Shown here: positions 45,582 to 56,623 of the stretch, piece after piece
How the letters are laid out: every line of letters begins with the position of its first letter
Numbering within the stretch: position 1 is the stretch's first letter
Assembly: GCA_002077065.1 (NCBI GenBank)
Contig: NAJO01000072.1
Span: 1 to 64,000, forward strand
Length of the DNA: 64,000 nt
Direction: 5' to 3'
Source: Cryoendolithus antarcticus
Lineage: Eukaryota; Ascomycota; Dothideomycetes; Cladosporiales; Cladosporiaceae
Translations under genes and position numbers: made by a program
The notes under the pieces: model-generated
The model's database searches: none
What the model was told of the DNA's origin: nothing
The model's input: the letters and a program-made list of their open reading frames with translations, nothing else

Positions 45582-46489
45582 ATGCCCTCTCAACCACGAC
45601 GATTGCGAGAGTCCTTCGATCGAGATGCTTTCCGTGCGGGTGAGTCTACGAACATCTTGCACAGAGTAATTGTCCTAATTGTAGAAGGGCTGGTTTTGCT
45701 CAGTGGCGCGATTGCGAGATCGACTATCCTTGCGCCCTTCCGACCCATCGAGATGGTTGCTTCAGGAGGTTTCGTCTCCGTAATGTACGAAGCAGCGATA
45801 CAGATCTAGTGCAGTGTCGAAGCTCTTTACTAACAGTACATAGGGTCCTCCGAAACTGACCAGCCTCCCAAGATCTCGACTACTTTCTCAACGCAGATTC
45901 GTTCGGCAGATTTTATGAGCCCGTTAGAAGTCACATAGAGCAGCTCATTCAGCGAGTAGGCCAGCACTTGGGCTACATTAGCAAATGGGCAAACGATGAG
46001 GTCAGGTTGTTTCTGTCGCTACTGAACGACCCGGAGGATCTTTTCCGACAGTCCAAGGAGCAAGGTGTGATTCTCTATCGAGACGACAATTTGATCATCT
46101 ATGCTGTTCTGTGGGAGTGGGTTCTCGTTCGGAAATTGAAAAGACTGCAAATGGAGGCACAACCACCGAGGAAGGAAGATTGGAACGATTGTGTTGCTAT
46201 CACCAAGTTGTTGCACGATAGACAAGGTGGCGGGTTGCGCCGTGAAATCCTTACACGTTTCGACCATACGACGAGAGAACCACCAGTAGAGGAGAAGACC
46301 GTAGCAGACCTAAGAAGACTCGTCGCCCATTTCTATCGCGTGGATGCTTTCCCGAACGATAGTGATGAGACCGAAGACGGCGTTGCTGATAATTGCGACG
46401 ACGACAACGGAGATGGCGAGAACGAGGACGATGATGATGATGAAATTGGCGATGGCGAGGACGAGGACGACGATGGACAAGCTAGATAG
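45582..46489 (+). pseudogene. Conserved fungal protein (nucleotidyltransferase-like remnant family) with one internal TGA
   Basis: Exons 45582-45639, 45685-45784 and 45844-46489 join to 268 codons; the second intron has a perfect TACTAAC branch site. The only defect is TGA at 45857-45859. The core reads FRPIEMVASGGFVSVM, then QDLDYFLNADSFGRFY, then WANDEVRLFLSLL. This recalls a large fungal family with an SGG...DxD arrangement, possibly a nucleotidyltransferase-like fold. I am not sure of this. The C-terminal 45 residues are an Asp/Glu-rich tract encoded by simple repeats. The stop falls about 13 codons before the DxD, so a truncated product would lack the core. Its 3' end overlaps the convergent gene by 8 bp. 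Confidence 0.5.
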
Positions 46490-47162
46490 ACCAGAGATTT
46501 CCTGCGTTAGCTACTATGTTGCGAGCGCTGAATGGGGTGGGCTTGTGGTCCGGCACCAACGATTTGTAAAGTTCGCATTCATCGTCCTCCTCCACAAGGG
46601 TGAGTGTTCTCTCGAGCCTGGTGGCCTTGCTGGTCCAGTACGGACATGTCTCCTTCACCTCCGATGAGAATCCTCCCCTCATCTCCACCCTTCGAAGACC
46701 GAGTTCCAGTCTCCAATTGAACGCCAATACCAAACTCTCCACGATACTCGCAAGGATTGCATACCGCTCAACATCTTCATCTTGCGGGTCAGGAACCTCA
46801 TGCAAGGCCCAGACAGCCGTACTCGGATGGTCCCAAAAGTATTGCATCTCTCCCATGAGCTGATTACTATTGTTTGCGCAAAGAAATTCACACATGCGGT
46901 AGAGAGAAGCCGTCGAGGTATCTTGCTGGTGGAATAGGGGAATCTGGCGGAGCATGTTGATGCCATCGTATCGTTGATGTATAAGATCGCTCCGGTCTCG
47001 CAGCGTTCTTGGAGAAGGAAGCGGGACTGGCAGGAGAACGCCTCTAGATAGGCCAAAGTATCCGAAGACCAGTCTAAAGAGGACGAGAAGTGGACGAGTA
47101 GTGCCGGGACGAAAGAGCAGGTTGAGACCGTAGCATAAGGGTGGTAGGTTTGATGGTGCCAT
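46482..47162 (-). CDS. Conserved fungal hypothetical protein
   Basis: An intact frame of 226 residues from the ATG at 47162. It includes MGEMQYFWDHPSTAVWALHE, ERYAILASIVESLVLAFNW and RLELGLRRVE, a pattern I associate with an uncharacterised ascomycete family. An N-terminal stretch (PLLVLFRLVFGYFGLSRGVLL) is hydrophobic and could be a membrane segment or signal anchor. No catalytic motif is visible. It converges on the neighbour at 45582-46489. No function can be given. Confidence 0.55.
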   Translation of the reverse strand: MAPSNLPPLCYGLNLLFRPGTTRPLLVLFRLVFGYFGLSRGVLLPVPLPSPRTLRDRSDLIHQRYDGINMLRQIPLFHQQDTSTASLYRMCEFLCANNSNQLMGEMQYFWDHPSTAVWALHEVPDPQDEDVERYAILASIVESLVLAFNWRLELGLRRVEMRGGFSSEVKETCPYWTSKATRLERTLTLVEEDDECELYKSLVPDHKPTPFSARNIVANAGNLWSI

Positions 47163-47775
47163 CGGAAGGCATTGTTCAACCGCGAACGGCGTTACTGGCA
47201 GCGTGTGGCTTTGCAGAGTTGCTTTTGGTGGTCTCGTGTGATGAGATGAAGTCAGAGAGGATTGCAGGTTGAAGAAATCGGATAGACTTGGAGCTATGGT
47301 AGAGATTGAAACACTTCCTAGTTCTCATGGTCTTGTGGTGGAAGGTTGATGTGTCATGTGGGATGACGCCTCACGTGGGGAAGACTTCCAGAGCTGCCAA
47401 GATAGCAGTAGGCTGCAGCACAAACGCGACCCTACATTTCTTGTCACTAAGTTACTGTGCATAGCTGTATACTACCACCTAGCGCAAGAAAGCTATGTGT
47501 GCACACAGCAACAAAAACTCTCTTCGCGCCACAGCCTCTCGGAGAGGGCGCTAAGTCATTGGACTTTCATCGTGTGCTTCGAGAGCTGCGTGTTTCGGGT
47601 TTAACTAGCATCACGTTTTTGAAACACGCTGGACCAATGAGGTCGTGCCGGAAGCGCGCAAGATAGCGTTAGCCAAGCTGGCAGGAAGCGCTCCTCTTCG
47701 ACAGCTTAGCTTATTTAGAACATGTCCATCAATCTCACCACAATCAGCATTTACATAACACCTACGTTGCTTCAG
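47163..47775. other. Intergenic region, includes second copy of the dispersed repeat
   Basis: It likely contains the divergent promoters of the genes on either side. Apart from the repeat at 47573-47668 no feature is recognised. Confidence 0.4.
47573..47668. repeat. Dispersed repeat, copy 2
   Basis: It begins GCTTCGAGAGCTGCGTGTTTC and ends GGAAGCGCGCAAGAT, related to 45344-45432. Here the inverted pair is perfect: CGTGTTTC near 47586 and GAAACACG near 47620, 8 bp each. This copy appears less eroded. Confidence 0.5.
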
Positions 47776-50700
47776 ATGGCAGATCCAATCAGTGTCACGT
47801 CCGGCGTGATAGCTCTGGTCAGCTTCGGTCTTCAGACTAGCAAAGCTCTCTACAGGTCTATCGAAAGCCAAAATAACCACACGAAACTTGTCCGAGATCT
47901 CAACAACGAAGTCAAAGGATTCCAAAACGTCCTCGAGGAGCTGGAAGTCGTTATTAGCGATGATGTCGTGGCCAAGTTCACTTCTATCAGGCTTCCACTG
48001 TTTAGCTGCGCGACTGCCTGTCAGGACTTCAATGTCCTGATTCAAGAACGCACCCCAAACACTATAGACAACCATCGGAGCATGCGCGATTGGACCAGGC
48101 TGCAATTCAAGGCTAGTGACATCAATGATTTCAGAAGCACACTTTCTGTATACAAATCCGCGATTCAGATAGCGATTGGCGGGATCATTTTGTTTGTCCG
48201 CTCTCAAACGCTCTCCTTATGTCAACTGACTAATGTAGTAGGCAGTCATCCAGAACTACCATAGACTGTCTACAACGCTACCAAGATATGATTAGAGACA
48301 CGAAAGCCGACCTCCAGGAACACTTGAAACGACTCGAAGATAAGCTCTGCCCTTCGCCCGCCCTTGCCTCGCCAGTCCCTGGGACTGCCGAGCTCTCGAG
48401 TGTCCAGCGGGCGGAAGAAAGTACCATTGCATGTCTGGAAATCCTTCGGGCCCGCCTCTCAAGTCTAGTCAATTGAACTCATCAACGATTCCTATCGCTC
48501 AGCAGATCTCAGCCAGCACCACCGGCCCGCGATCGCTCTGCAGCAACGCTGCACCAGTTTCCTACGCTTTCGTTGGTGTGCCTGAACATCCGTCTCCCGC
48601 TCGACCACCTCCCGGTATAGATGGTGATATGCAAGTGTCGTCGTACCCACCTCCTCCACCGCGGCGAATTGGGGAAAGTGAGAGAGGTCTGTCCGGGAGT
48701 ACACTGGCGCCATCTGTCAATACGGTGGCTCCGGACCCCTTGCATGCAGATCTAGAGCGCTGCAAAGATGCAGTCGACAAGCTGGCGGCCGGTCTCGCAG
48801 CTACACTTGCTGTTTTGCAGAGTCCCGGTCAACCAGTCAATGAGTCAACGGACATCGCAACAGCGCTCCATGACGCTCTCGAACAAGCCAAGCAGCTACC
48901 CGCTGGTCTTCGATGCAAAAGTTGCAATTGTCAGATTGCTTGGCAGCACGCTGGTCAAGTCGCTCGATGCGAGACTTGGAATACTTGCCGGCCGCGAGGA
49001 CTGACGAGTCGCATCATCACTTCGAAACATTCTGTTCGGCATATCGAGACGGAGTACCCGGATCAGTATGATCATGCGCCAGTGTTGCAGACTGGACTAG
49101 TCCGAGACGCGAAGTGTAGGCTTGTCAAAGCACAAGAACCCAGTTCTCGGACACGTCAGACTAGGCGGACCAACACCAACATGCTCATCGACCGCAAATC
49201 CAGTTCGCCACCGCCGTCGGCTATGCGAGCTCTGTCAGCTAGCCCATTCGGTCCCCGATCTCGACCATCGAGCACGATGGAGCACGATGCAGCACGATGG
49301 GGATGAGCCTCGAGCACGTGTGCGCCTCAGTCATCGTCAGTGACAAGCAGGAGCAGCGGTCAATGATCCATTCATAAGTAGCCATACTCAATCCCTCAGT
49401 GGACATGCCTCATCGCACCCCGACCTCGACGGCGACGCTAATGAGCAGAGTCGGACCCTCAAGCGGAAGCCAGCTTTGAAGCTCGAGACTCAGCACACAA
49501 AGCAAGGACAGCTTGTACATGCAGTCGGTCTCCACAAACCCCTTGGTACAACGTTACGGGACACTAAGTGGCGGCAGAACCTTCAGCGTCTCGCCTCGTC
49601 ATCAACTGATCAGCCCACAAAGGGAGTCAGTTCAGCGCGCAACCAACCCAGCGCAGGCTATGCTTCTGTTAGCTTTTCTGAGCGAAGTGGTGGTTTCAGT
49701 TAGGCCCACAAACGGTCGGCACATCGAAAGTCACAGGTGAGAGAAACGTCGGGAGCACGTACTTACTACGGAGACTCGCAGCCTGATGACAAGCACGCTT
49801 CTATGAGGGTCGCAGAGCCTGGAGGTGATCACACTACCGCTGTGGCTCGGAGAGCAGTGAGCAAGTGGAAGGCCGCTGTTCTACAATCCAGGACCCGGAA
49901 TCACAATGAGCAGCGCCTAGCTGGCGAGAAGGGCACTCTGCAGCTATTGCACTCTGGTCGATCTGGTCATGAGATCGGATCGAGTATAAGCTACGGCCTA
50001 GCGGCGAATTCAATATCTGGCAAGTCTGCCATACGCACGCCTGATGACGTGATGGCGGCGCGTGCTGCGCGAGAACGTGCCGCGCGCATGCGTGCTAATC
50101 ATGAGCATACTCCTATCAGTGCTGCTTCACTTGATGTCACAATGCTGGACAACATGACATCTGCCACAGCATCATTTGGTTCGGCAAAGACTGCAGCGGG
50201 CGCGGCTGCGGCTGCACGATCACATAGCGAGTTCATGCAGCATGTCGGCGAAGCCTTCATCGAGAAGCCTGCCGCACGTGGACAAGGAGCTTGGCCTCCT
50301 TTGACGACGCGGAAGTCTTTCACGGCCTCCCCTATAGAGCTTGGCGCAAGTGAGGCTAGTGAGCCGGTCACCTACAGCCAGAACTCACGTCCGGAGGAGG
50401 TCACTTTAGCAGCGATCGCACAGGGCGACGATGGAATCGTCTCCTCCCCAGAAGACTTGGACGACAGTCTGTTCGCGCTTCCACGACGATCTGTTCGGTA
50501 CGCAAAGCCGACGTCCCACCGTCAGCGCCCATCACTCGGTATGCGGCCTGTGCAAGACGCTCAGTCGACAACAGGACACGAGGCGTACAGCGGTAGCTAT
50601 CTCCATTCCAGTGATCTCCAGCAGCGCGCCTCTGGTGGGCTCCCCCGCACGCGATCGCAAGGCCGCGCACCGGCGCCGATTGTCAATGTCTACAACGACG

Positions 50701-51344
50701 CGACTCAGGATGCGGACCTGCGCGCCAACCCTGTGTACCCTCCCAGCCCGAATTCCCATGGCCACCGGACCTCTAGCCGGCTAGCCGACGAGATGCTGGC
50801 AGATGAGCTCGCTGAGTTGGGACCCGATCGCCGGCTGAGATCACGGAGTCGCGGGAGCAGCGAAAGCAGTCGCCTTCATCATTCGACTCGTCTGCGCGAT
50901 GAGATCGACGAGCAAAGTCCAGGCCAGCCATTTGACCGCACTCGTAGCAGCGACTCATCAGGCACTATCGAAGGACCAATTCGCAAGTCGCGATCCAAAG
51001 ATTCAGACCAGGAAGTACGCAACACACCGTCCCCGCCGGGGCCAGCTGCTCGCAAGCAACCACCACCGGTCAAGGCGACGACTACCGATGCGAGCTCCGG
51101 GCGGGGAGCACAATTCGCTCCTCCGCCGCCCGTTGAACGCATGCTGCGACCTCCGGCGCCGAGAGCGTTAACGATGTATGCGGTGCCGACTTCTTCAAGG
51201 CGGCACTCGATGGCTGCAGCTACTCCAGCGGCGCAGGCTGAGAGTCGGGAGACTGGAGCGTTCGCAGCTACAAATGGTGCTGCTGCACTGCTGAGGAGAT
51301 GGCTTGTTACTAAGCCGGAGGTGCAGCAGGAAGCTGACACGTAG
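47776..51344 (+). pseudogene. PigL_N-type protein with Cys-rich module, copy A (several lesions)
   Basis: Exon 1 (47776-48191) begins MADPISVTSGVIALVSFGLQ, the PigL_N domain found at the N-terminus of fungal STAND proteins. A 47-nt intron leads to exon 2 (48239 on, QRYQDMIRDTKADLQEHL). After a stop at 48474 the sense continues in another phase (48431-49306) with a Cys-rich module near 48740-49060: CKSCNCQIAWQHAGQ, then RCETWNTC, then SVRHIETE. A phase change then occurs in a triple 10-bp repeat near 49272-49302. TGA at 49341 and TAG at 49701 follow, and the phase is open to 51344 through a long disordered Ser/Arg/Pro region ending ALLRRWLV. The role is unknown; PigL_N suggests a signalling or cell-death adaptor. 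The missing junction at 48474 might be an intron I failed to place. Confidence 0.65.
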
Positions 51345-51597
51345 TGGTGGGTAGGTACTGATGGATCGCAGTACCGAACTACATTTGAGAGCGCCGCAAT
51401 GAGATGAAGATGCAAGCTGTGCTGCGTCTGCCATCCATGTCTCTGGGGCACATAACGTATAGGAGATAGCAGGATGCCTGTAAGCTTCATCGTTCAGCCT
51501 TCTCCATCCTACTCACACCCAAAGCCTCAACCGTTTCTCACGCGTAGCATAGGCCTTCGGAACTGAATCACCGAAGAAGATCACCATAAAGATCTGC

Positions 51598-51753
51598 ATG
51601 AGCTTTGCTGTCGCCGTCCTGGCCAGTCTTGCCTCCGCCGACGTCCAAACCTTCCTCGACTCCATGTGCGGCGGTCTCGCCACCGTCGTCAACTCCAAGC
51701 ACGGGATCTGCGTTGATTTGTACCACGATCATGTCAAAAGCGTCCTCGAGTAC
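51598..51753 (+). CDS. Possible first exon of a small secreted protein
   Basis: From the ATG at 51598 the frame reads MSFAVAVLASLASA then DVQTFLDSMCGGL, like a short signal peptide with an A-S-A cleavage site. At 51754 a good donor (TCC|GTGAGT) follows, and a CACTGAC branch with TAG acceptor lies near 51847-51870. The downstream exon is not clear. This may be a real small gene or an accident. Confidence 0.3.
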
Positions 51754-51903
51754 TCCGTGAGTCACCAGCCGCGGACTCACACAGCCAGTGGGTATCCGAG
51801 GCATATGTTGCCGGGCTGCGAGGCTTGTGTAATATTTGGGCGACCCCACTGACTGTCGTGGCTAGTAGATACAGCATGGTCGAGCCGCAGAAGTGCACCA
51901 GCT

Positions 51904-52383
51904 TTGGCGGTGCGAAGAGCCATCACTGCAGTGAGGGAGCAGGACGGAGCGCCCATAGAAATCTGGGGAGCGGGGATGCCGTACAAGCCTGTTCTCCAGT
52001 GGGAAAGCTCAGTGACACGCAGCGAGGCGTCTCCACAAACAGCAGCTGACTACGATCTTGAAGCCACAAGAGCCTCGGCAGAGCGCGATTGCATCGGGAG
52101 ACGTTTTATGAGGGAGTCGCGTCAGGCGCCTCCAGACCATCGCAAGTCGTCTAACCGGCCAATCTATGCCATAGAGGAGAGCGAGCATGCGCTGCCGCCT
52201 GACATGCGGGCGACTACGCATCAGCTAGAAGATAGACACACAGCACCACCAGCAACAAGGGATGCTGTTGTAGCGCTACACCGGCGATGGCTGGTACCTG
52301 CACCTGATATAGAGCACTTGTGGTGGCGGATGAAAGCCATGCGACTTACGTACGAGAGTTCGATCGAGTTCCGGATTTGGTGA
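51904..52383 (+). pseudogene. PigL_N-family C-terminal remnant, copy B
   Basis: A 159-codon frame, Arg/Ser/Pro-rich and apparently disordered, ends with RDAVVALHRRWLVP. This is the same C-terminal signature as copy A (ALLRRWLV) and copy C (TLLKRWLVP). No PigL_N or Cys-rich module lies in front of it, so it looks like the surviving 3' end of a third family member. The weakness is that only a short motif links it to the family. Confidence 0.45.
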
Positions 52384-52912
52384 TGCCGATATCTATGAGG
52401 CTCTTCCGCGTGAGCAGTCGAAGAAGCAGCATGCGGCTCCTCGTGGAAAGGCGTAATCATGGAGCTGTCGGAGGTGAGAGTGCTTCGTTGGGTTCAAGGG
52501 GTTACCACGAAGCCACGGGCCCGCCTCAAATCGTCGGAGCGGAAGAACCTGTCGCCGTGTCCCATCATCTCCCTCTCAATTGAACTCTTCGCTTTTCTTA
52601 CCTTCCTCCACCAAGTGCGTCACATACATGCACCATTTGATAGCGATGACACGACGCAAACATGCACGCGTACTCGCTGGCTGCCATACTGCTCATTGTT
52701 CATGGCCACCGCCTCACTGTCGTGCCATGCGATGTCACTAACGTTGTGGTGGCGCAGCTTCCGACGCCCTCACACCACACTTGCACAAGCTGGTGGGCGA
52801 CGTTAGGTAGTAGATACGACGCTTTCCTTTCCTCTGTCTTTCAACGCTCTTTCTCATCAGGACGTGCTCTGACTGTAAAGGTGCTGCAGAAAGTGACACT
52901 GGCTCGGAACAG
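52384..52912. other. Intergenic region between family copies B and C
   Basis: No gene is recognised. Frames at 52459-52806 and 52662-52967 are overlapped by antisense frames and lack domains. Confidence 0.35.
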
Positions 52913-54976
52913 ATGGAAGCTTCGCCATTGCGACAGGCGCGTTGCAGGTCGCCAGCTTCGGTGCTGACGTCAGCAGCGCGCTTTACAGGTGCATCAGGGA
53001 TGTTCGACATGCACGGCGTGACATTGAAGCTCTCCGGGACGAGGTCGACGCCGTGACTCGCGTACTTAAGGCTGTTGCAGGCCTTTTGAAGAGCCCGAGA
53101 ACGGCTTCCCTCCATACAACGCAACTCCTCACTGACACGAGGAATGTCCTCGACGGTTGCGATAAAGTATTCACGGAGCTTGAGAACGCAGCTAAGCGGG
53201 CTAGTGGCGGACTCGCCTCGCAGAGCACCTTGGACAGACTCACCACGAAGGCTAAATGGCCTTTATCGAAGGGGCGAGTCTCGGAAGTACAAGGTGTACT
53301 GGAGAGGTATAGAGGCGTTATGCATATGATGCTTACGGTCCTGCAGATCGGCGAAAGTAGGAATGCGGCGTATGGCGGTAACCCTGCTCATCTCAACTCA
53401 TGTACACTGACATCTTCCTAGAACCTCTGCTGAGCTGAAGGGCATGGAAAGGCGACTTCGGGTGCTCTTCAATACACGAATTGGCCTCGTGCATGGGCAG
53501 GCCAGCATTAATCACGCTCTGGACGATATCATCCAGCCGCCAGCAACGCTGGAACCCTTGCACGGACCTGGTACTGCGAGAGACAACATCGACGGACCTG
53601 ATGTAGGCAACAGGCCTCGAGATAATCCTGGGCTGTCACCCTCGGGTTCCCATCGACCGTTGAGGCGACAGCCTGGCTCTACCATTCTCGGTGACGCGGG
53701 TAGGGCGGCGATGTCAAACATGGTAGCCATGAACTCTACGATGCCGCCAACCTTACAGCCAAATGCACCAGCTGGTCACTTGCACCCTTCTACAGCATCT
53801 GCGCATACGTCGCCGTCGCCATCCTCAGGTTCAAGGTCGAGCTCGGACCCGATGGATGCGGATCTGGCAGAATGCAGGGCTGCGGTACACCAGCTAGCGA
53901 AAAGTCTTACAGCTACCCTGGCGCACCTCCGAGGTAGTCCAGGTGGCGGCTCCACAGACATCAACATAGCACTCGCAGAAGTCATCCTTTTAGCGAGGAA
54001 GCTCCCGGCTGGTTTGCGATGCAACACTTGCGATTGCCAGATCGCTTGGCGTCATCTCGGGCAGTACAAAGGCCGGTGCGAGAATGGTCGGACTTGCAAT
54101 ACTCACGGACTGACCAGGCGCATCATAGCAGCAGATTACGAAGTCCGCCACATCGACACTGAAGCCGCCAGGACGCGCAGCGGCGGGGATTGGGACAACA
54201 AGTCACCGCATGCATCATCTGTCGATCGAATGCGACACCGCATAGACGGAGACACGGCCGTTCCCAGCAGACCTTCGCCGCGAGCACAGGCGTACGCACG
54301 CCATCACGAACTTGTCTATGGTTCTGGCCGCCATGCAAGAGCGTCACGCCGTGCCGCAGATCGCTATGCCGAACCTCGACGCCATCGTTACGGATTCGAG
54401 AGGAGAGCTGGTAGGGATGATCAGCACGAGCGACGTTCAGCGCGTCGCGCAGGGAGGCGCGATCGGACTTTGGGAAATGTAGGCGCTGGCGGGTTGTCTG
54501 GACTCTTCAGAACCAGAGCCCGCACACGTGGGCACGGTTCGGAGGAATCTGGATCCATCACCCGTTGTGCGGAAGGGTCATATGACGAGGAGGGCTCGGA
54601 CTGGGAGGACGGGTACGAGTCGGAGGCTGTGTGGGAGCCAAGAAGATCAAGTCACAGAGCACAATTGGGACCGCACTCAGACACGGCCATCCCTGCCATC
54701 CGCATCAGTCGCTCCATGGAGTAGCAAGCAGCAGCAAGAGACCAGAGTCGCAGCCACTGCCGAGCACATTCGGATGGAGGCATTGTTCCTCCAGCCATAC
54801 CGTTGTCTGGCATTCAGCGCGAACACGCACGGGGCAGACCTCCTGCCCCCGTGGGGCACCGTCCAGCGCAGTTTCTGGCGACCCCTCTGCCAATGGAGGG
54901 CGGTAGGCCTTGCGCGGACCCAGCGGCGGCTGATGATGCTGCAGCGACGTTGCTCAAGCGCTGGCTGGTACCTTAG
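52913..54976 (+). pseudogene. STAND-type N-terminal domain protein with Cys-rich module, copy C
   Basis: The ATG at 52913 (ATGGAAGCT) is one base out of phase with the frame that follows at once (AIATGALQVASFGADV). Relatives begin MEALxIATGxLQVASFG, so a 1-nt loss right after the start is likely. The first exon continues to 53369 (YRCIRDVRHARRDIEALRDE). A 52-nt intron (donor GTATGG) joins 53422 in phase (MERRLRVLFNTRIGL). The Cys-rich module is at about 53850-54165: CNTCDCQIAWRHLGQ, RCENGRTC, GLTRRII, EVRHIDTE. TAG at 54722 interrupts, then the same phase runs to 54976 with ATLLKRWLVP. The order of parts is the same as in copy A. Function is unknown. Confidence 0.6.
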
Positions 54977-56623
54977 CTGTGCGTTGTATTGTATACACAG
55001 GTCGTGCACATCATGAACCAGGTGTCCATGGTCGCTACGCTATGATGTGGCTCTAAGGCCCCACAAGGCGAACGCGTTGGGGGGAGGCTTTAGCGAAGGT
55101 GACGTCTCTGATTGAGCAGTGCTTTGATCGCTACTGTACTTACTGCGATGCTTACCTTGAAGCAAATCGCCTCGATGCATGTCAGCATGTCAACATTGAT
55201 TACATCCGCACGTCTTGGCAATACCGATGAGCTGGTATGGTGCGAGTCATGTTACGGCACAGCAAAGCAACCGAAGTAAGAGGTAGGTGTTTGGCGATCA
55301 ACTTCTTCCAATCGATCTCACCTCTTGTCGCTATATCATCGTCAATCACTCATTCAGGATGTGATCTCAAGCAGTTCCGCCTTCCAGCCTAGACCGTGAC
55401 GGGGATCTATAAAGTTCGGTCATCTGAGTGACATCTGGATATGGTGAGAGACGAGGAAGACATGACGCAAATGACATAGCCGAAGCACACATGTTGCCCT
55501 GAGCCGTAGGAGATTAAGCTATATCTCAACGCTACCACGACCGAGCTGTGCTTCTTCCGCCTCCCGATCTGCTCCCCACACGCCGCTGAGCAAAGCGCCT
55601 CTCGGTGTAGTATGCCAGGTTCACAGTGTACGTATGGCCGGATCAGCAATACTCTCAACTCGGTACCACGCACGAAACCTTTTGTTGCCGTAATGTCTTT
55701 CCCATCTTCTTCTGCTCATGAGCAACTCGCCACACTGCGAGTATGGCCTACTCGTGCACACGACTCAGACCTATTGGAGGTGGTAGGCGCCAACTCGCCT
55801 TGCTTCCCGACATCTGCTGTATGCCATTGGCTTATTCCTCGCTTCAGTGGATGAGGACGAGGCATAGATCTGTGCACATTGTTCGAGGGCCCGCTGGCGA
55901 TATTTCGGAAACTCTGCTGGGGGCCATGACCGGACACAGCGGCGTCGAGACTGCGAGATCTCGTCTTCGACTGCGGAGGAGCTGGCATGACACGCTGTGG
56001 CGCTCAGCACGAGGATGGAGTTGCAGAGATTCTACCTGCTCTCTTGACGAAGCTGTCCACGGGTACCGCGATACTTTCGGCGGAGATAAGGTTTGCCACA
56101 GGTCGACGTACCGTCAAAGATCATGGTCTGAGTAGCCGTATGTTGAGCAGCCGAAAGATTTGGCGTCATTGCTGTGTGTTGAAGGTTGGCCCGTGATGCA
56201 TCCCGTCATAGCTCTAAACTCTATCCATTCACTGGGACCTTGCACACGATGTAACTACTACTAACCTCTGGCAGAAACGCCCAAACAGACGAGCTGTAGG
56301 TGAGGTTATGCATAACGCTACAAACGAGTCATTGCCGTTCATGTCCCAAACGCGTATTTTCACTACGGACATCAAGCCGGAGACGGTGTGCAGTCAGCAT
56401 ATTGTTGGAGCATTATGTGCAGCTGACGAGCAAAGGACTCGGGCGCCAGGCCACCTGCAAGCCACGCTGCCATCGCCAATCACGGCGGCCTAGCTGCCAG
56501 CCTGAGTTGAAGCGAAATGAAGGAGTCATTAGGCTCGAAGCAGCTGTTGTCTGTCGACATCTCACAGATCATAGCTATGTTGAGATGCACGGCGCTTGAG
56601 GTAGGTAATTACCGACGCGAAAG
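54977..56623. other. Long stretch upstream of the NLR gene, no gene assigned
   Basis: Plus-strand frames near 55743-56196 and 56300-56599 have coding-like texture (GVAEILPALLTKLSTGTAIL). They change phase and show no recognised domain. They could be a decayed N-terminal effector domain once joined to the NLR, or an unrelated relic. The NLR promoter should be in the last few hundred bases. Confidence 0.35.

Noticed and set aside
50879..51490. Minus-strand frame of 203 codons
   Set aside because: It is antisense to the disordered region of family copy A and is low in informative residues.
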